From the NCBI GenBank assembly GCA_963803155.1, contig CAWDMN010000034.1:186001-250000 (forward strand): a stretch of 64,000 nucleotides of DNA, in the 5' to 3' direction. The position numbers and the translations under genes were made by a program. Position 1 is the stretch's first letter; every line of letters starts with the position of its first letter. The notes below the pieces were generated by a model. It had not been told where the DNA came from. It searched no databases and was given only the letters and a program-made list of their open reading frames with translations. Shown one piece after another: positions 61,974 through 64,000 of the stretch. This DNA is from CAWDMN01 sp963803155. Its GTDB lineage: Bacteria; Acidobacteriota; Terriglobia; Versatilivoradales; Versatilivoraceae.

Positions 61974-63383
61974 ATGGCGGCAACGATAACTCCTAAAGAA
62001 CGGATGCAAATTTCCCGGCAAAAAATGCTGGAGCAGGACCCATCTATCCGAAACCGGAATTTTAATGAAGTGAATTTGGGATTCACCGAACAATTGGCCA
62101 TGCTGGAGGCGCGACGATGTCTGCAATGCAAAACTGCCAAGTGCATTCCCGGATGTCCAGTCATGGTGGATATTCCCAAGTTTGTCTCCTCAATAGCCGA
62201 TGGAAATTTAGCAGCGGCTGCTTCTTCTCTGCTGGGGGACAATGCTCTTCCGGCAGTAACGGGAAGGGTGTGCCCGCAAGAAACTCAATGTGAAGAGGTC
62301 TGCGTCCGTGGAAATAAAGGGACGCCGGTAGCCATTGGGTACCTGGAGCGGTTTGTGGCCGATTGGGCATTCCAGCACAGCAACGGCATACAGATGCAGG
62401 CTCCTGCTCCACCCAGCGGGAAAAAGGTAGCCATCGTGGGCTCTGGCCCCGCTGGACTGACTGCGGCGGGGGAACTCGTGAAGCATGGACATGAGGTCAC
62501 GATTTACGAGGCCTTTCACAAGCCGGGCGGCGTTTTGGTTTATGGTATTCCGGAGTTTCGCCTCCCCAAGGAAATTGTGCGGTTGGAAGTGGAACGGCTT
62601 CAGTCCAACGGAGTCAAAATCGAGTGCAACACGGTCATCGGAAAAACCTATACTCTAAATGAGCTTCGGGAGCGCTTTGATGCGATTTTTATCGCCAACG
62701 GCGCTGGATTGCCGGTCTTTATGAATGTGCCGGGGGAGAATTTAAAAGGGGTTTATTCCGCCAACGAGTATTTGACTCGAGTCAATCTGATGGCGGCTTG
62801 GGAATTTCCCAAAGTGGGAACTCCTGTGTTGAAAGGGCACAAAGTGGCGGTGGTCGGAGGCGGCAATGTCGCCATGGATTCGGTTCGGACGGCGAAACGG
62901 TTGGGCGCCGACGAGGCTACCATTGTCTATCGGCGGAGCAAAAAGGAGATGCCGGCCCGTATTGAAGAAATTCACCATGCGGAAGAAGAGGGAATCCGCT
63001 TTGATTTTTTGGTGGCGCCGACTGAAGTCATTGGCAATGCCCAGAAATGGGTGACCGGCCTGAAATGTATTCGCATGGAATTGGGAGAGCCGGATGCTTC
63101 GGGGCGGCGGCGACCAGTGCCGATCCCGGGATCTGAATTCATTGTTCCTTGTGACAATGTGGTGGTGGCCATTGGCACGCGCGCCAATCCTTTGTTGACG
63201 TCCACTTGTCCTGAATTGAAACTGAATAAATGGGGCAATATTGAGGCGGATGAAAAAGGGATGACCAATTTGCCCGGGGTCTTTGCCGGTGGCGACATCG
63301 TCCGCGGCGCCGCTACCGTCATCCTTGCCATGGGAGATGGGAAAACTTCCGCCAAAGCTATCGACGAATACTTGAAGGGATGA
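61974..63383 (+). CDS. nfnB: Glutamate synthase small-subunit-like flavoprotein (NfnB/SudA family)
   Basis: 469 residues from ATG 61974; the frame stays open further upstream but those codons are part of the repeat. N-terminal double [4Fe-4S] domain (CLQCKTAKCIPGCPV, GRVCPQETQCEEVCVRGNKG), FAD-binding motif (VAIVGSGPAGLTAAGELVKH), NADPH-binding motif (VAVVGGGNVAMDSVRTAKRL) and the C-terminal FAD contact GVFAGGDIVRGAATVILAMG. 470 residues is the normal NfnB/GltD size. No gltB large subunit is near, and nfnA upstream points to the NfnAB rather than the glutamate synthase assignment. Confidence 0.92.
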   Translation: MAATITPKERMQISRQKMLEQDPSIRNRNFNEVNLGFTEQLAMLEARRCLQCKTAKCIPGCPVMVDIPKFVSSIADGNLAAAASSLLGDNALPAVTGRVCPQETQCEEVCVRGNKGTPVAIGYLERFVADWAFQHSNGIQMQAPAPPSGKKVAIVGSGPAGLTAAGELVKHGHEVTIYEAFHKPGGVLVYGIPEFRLPKEIVRLEVERLQSNGVKIECNTVIGKTYTLNELRERFDAIFIANGAGLPVFMNVPGENLKGVYSANEYLTRVNLMAAWEFPKVGTPVLKGHKVAVVGGGNVAMDSVRTAKRLGADEATIVYRRSKKEMPARIEEIHHAEEEGIRFDFLVAPTEVIGNAQKWVTGLKCIRMELGEPDASGRRRPVPIPGSEFIVPCDNVVVAIGTRANPLLTSTCPELKLNKWGNIEADEKGMTNLPGVFAGGDIVRGAATVILAMGDGKTSAKAIDEYLKG

Positions 63384-63671
63384 AGGATGAGGGATGAAGG
63401 CGGAAAAATGATAAAGCAGAATTCTGCAACTTCTCAAATCCTCATAGGATCCGTGGGTTCTTGGCTAGGTAGCTAAGCTCCACGCCTCATAAAATGCACT
63501 CAGCGTGGCTGCCAATCAGAGTGCTCCAAAGTAGTTGCCGAAATCTTTAAAACCTTGGCCATCCTAGTATGCTTGAGCCGCAAAAGCCGAAGGTTTTGAG
63601 TCGAGTTTTTATTGTGCCCATTAAGCAGGTCCCTATGTTCCGAGACGAAGTCTCGCTGGACAAAATAGTTC
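63384..63671. other. Intergenic region between nfnB and the MazF gene
   Basis: 288 bp between convergent genes. Starts with a short GGATGAGGGATGAAGG run and contains the palindrome GCAGAATTCTGC (63417-63428). Two minus-strand frames here have no recognised features. Confidence 0.5.
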
Positions 63672-63995
63672 CTAGACTGAAAACATCGCGGCAAGGGTAT
63701 GTAAGACTTGTGCCATAACGGCAGGATCCGCGGTTTGGCGCAGACGTTTTTGAAGGCGTTGTTTATCGACGGTGCGGATTTGATCGAGAACAACCAGTCC
63801 TTTTTTCCCCCCATAAGTGATGGAAATCCTGCTGGGAAGCACAAATCCCTTAGTGGTCATTGGCGCCACGATAACCGTATTGAGAAACTCATTCATTTCA
63901 TCAGGAGAAACAATCAGGCAGGGACGGTTTTTTTTAACTTCGCTGCCGACGGTGGGATCCAATCCGACGAGATATACTTCTCCTCTATTTACCAT
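63672..63995 (-). CDS. mazF: MazF/PemK-family endoribonuclease toxin
   Basis: 107 residues, complete. PemK/MazF fold: GEVYLVGLDPTVGSEVKKNR, PCLIVSPDEMNEFLNTVIVA, PMTTKGFVLPSRISITYGGK, KGLVVLDQIRTVDKQRLQKR. These include the RP near strand 2 and the ADQ-like LDQIRTVD that binds RNA in family members. It cuts single-stranded RNA at short sequence motifs. The antitoxin gene would lie upstream, beyond the right edge; the ATG is only 5 bases from the end of the window. No antitoxin is seen downstream. Confidence 0.93.
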   Translation of the reverse strand: MVNRGEVYLVGLDPTVGSEVKKNRPCLIVSPDEMNEFLNTVIVAPMTTKGFVLPSRISITYGGKKGLVVLDQIRTVDKQRLQKRLRQTADPAVMAQVLHTLAAMFSV

Positions 63996-64000
63996 TTCCA

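Overview
The window looks like a chromosomal segment of a Gram-negative, probably Acidobacteriota-like, heterotrophic bacterium, possibly from an environmental assembly. I infer this from the gene families: a LolA-like secreted protein, RHS fragments next to a TonB-C-domain protein, ThuA and GH172 (DUF2961) proteins, secreted glycoside hydrolases, a cytochrome bd-superfamily protein with c-type haems, PilT/PilZ, and a NtrC-type two-component pair. I saw no rRNA, tRNA or CRISPR array, so the taxonomy is soft.

Layout. 1-6172 (mostly minus strand): the 5' part of a cell-wall-amidase-like gene, a lytic transglycosylase, then pilT-recX-alaS. 6614-16953 (plus): a second lytic transglycosylase, a bd-superfamily membrane pair with two CXXCH motifs, an ECF sigma factor with a soluble zinc-finger anti-sigma factor, a membrane histidine kinase with a sigma-54 response regulator, and a TPR protein. 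17450-20013: two small predicted beta-barrel proteins and a secreted GH172 enzyme with a clear terminator.

20164-30960 is the accessory core. Two direct copies of a 942-bp segment carrying a DedA-rhodanese gene flank about 9 kb of mobile DNA and toxin remnants: a REP-associated tyrosine transposase (RAYT) element with inverted ends, RHS C-terminal fragments with different toxin tips (one HEGTH metallopeptidase-like, one peptidoglycan-amidase-like) and candidate immunity genes, a deleted RAYT derivative, a truncated HTH gene, a degenerate third module and an IS256-family insertion sequence. The left DedA-rhodanese copy has lost its 5' end; the right copy is intact.

The most interesting signal is in those two copies. 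The reading frame appears to stop at a TGA inside the rhodanese active-site loop, but the same frame continues for 52 residues of well-formed rhodanese sequence to a second TGA. The first TGA lies exactly where relatives carry the catalytic cysteine, and a GC-only 5-bp hairpin with a CGUGU loop starts 16 nt after it, as expected for a bacterial SECIS element. I interpret the gene as a membrane-anchored selenocysteine rhodanese.

31085-37644: a PilZ protein, a 54-residue CxxC small protein, a J-domain protein with MshEN-like repeats, a dCache-type sensor without an output domain, a LolA-like secreted protein, and the ruvX-mltG-M16 peptidase run that leads to bioD. 41689-60040 is rich in secreted carbohydrate-related functions: a double ThuA protein, an exported creatininase-family protein, aconitase, alpha-glucan phosphorylase, a second ThuA protein, GH30, a pectate-lyase-3/SMP-30-like fusion and GH26. 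60915-63383 encodes an NfnAB/SudBA-type flavoprotein pair, and a MazF toxin lies at the right edge. Long intergenic stretches carry dispersed repeats.
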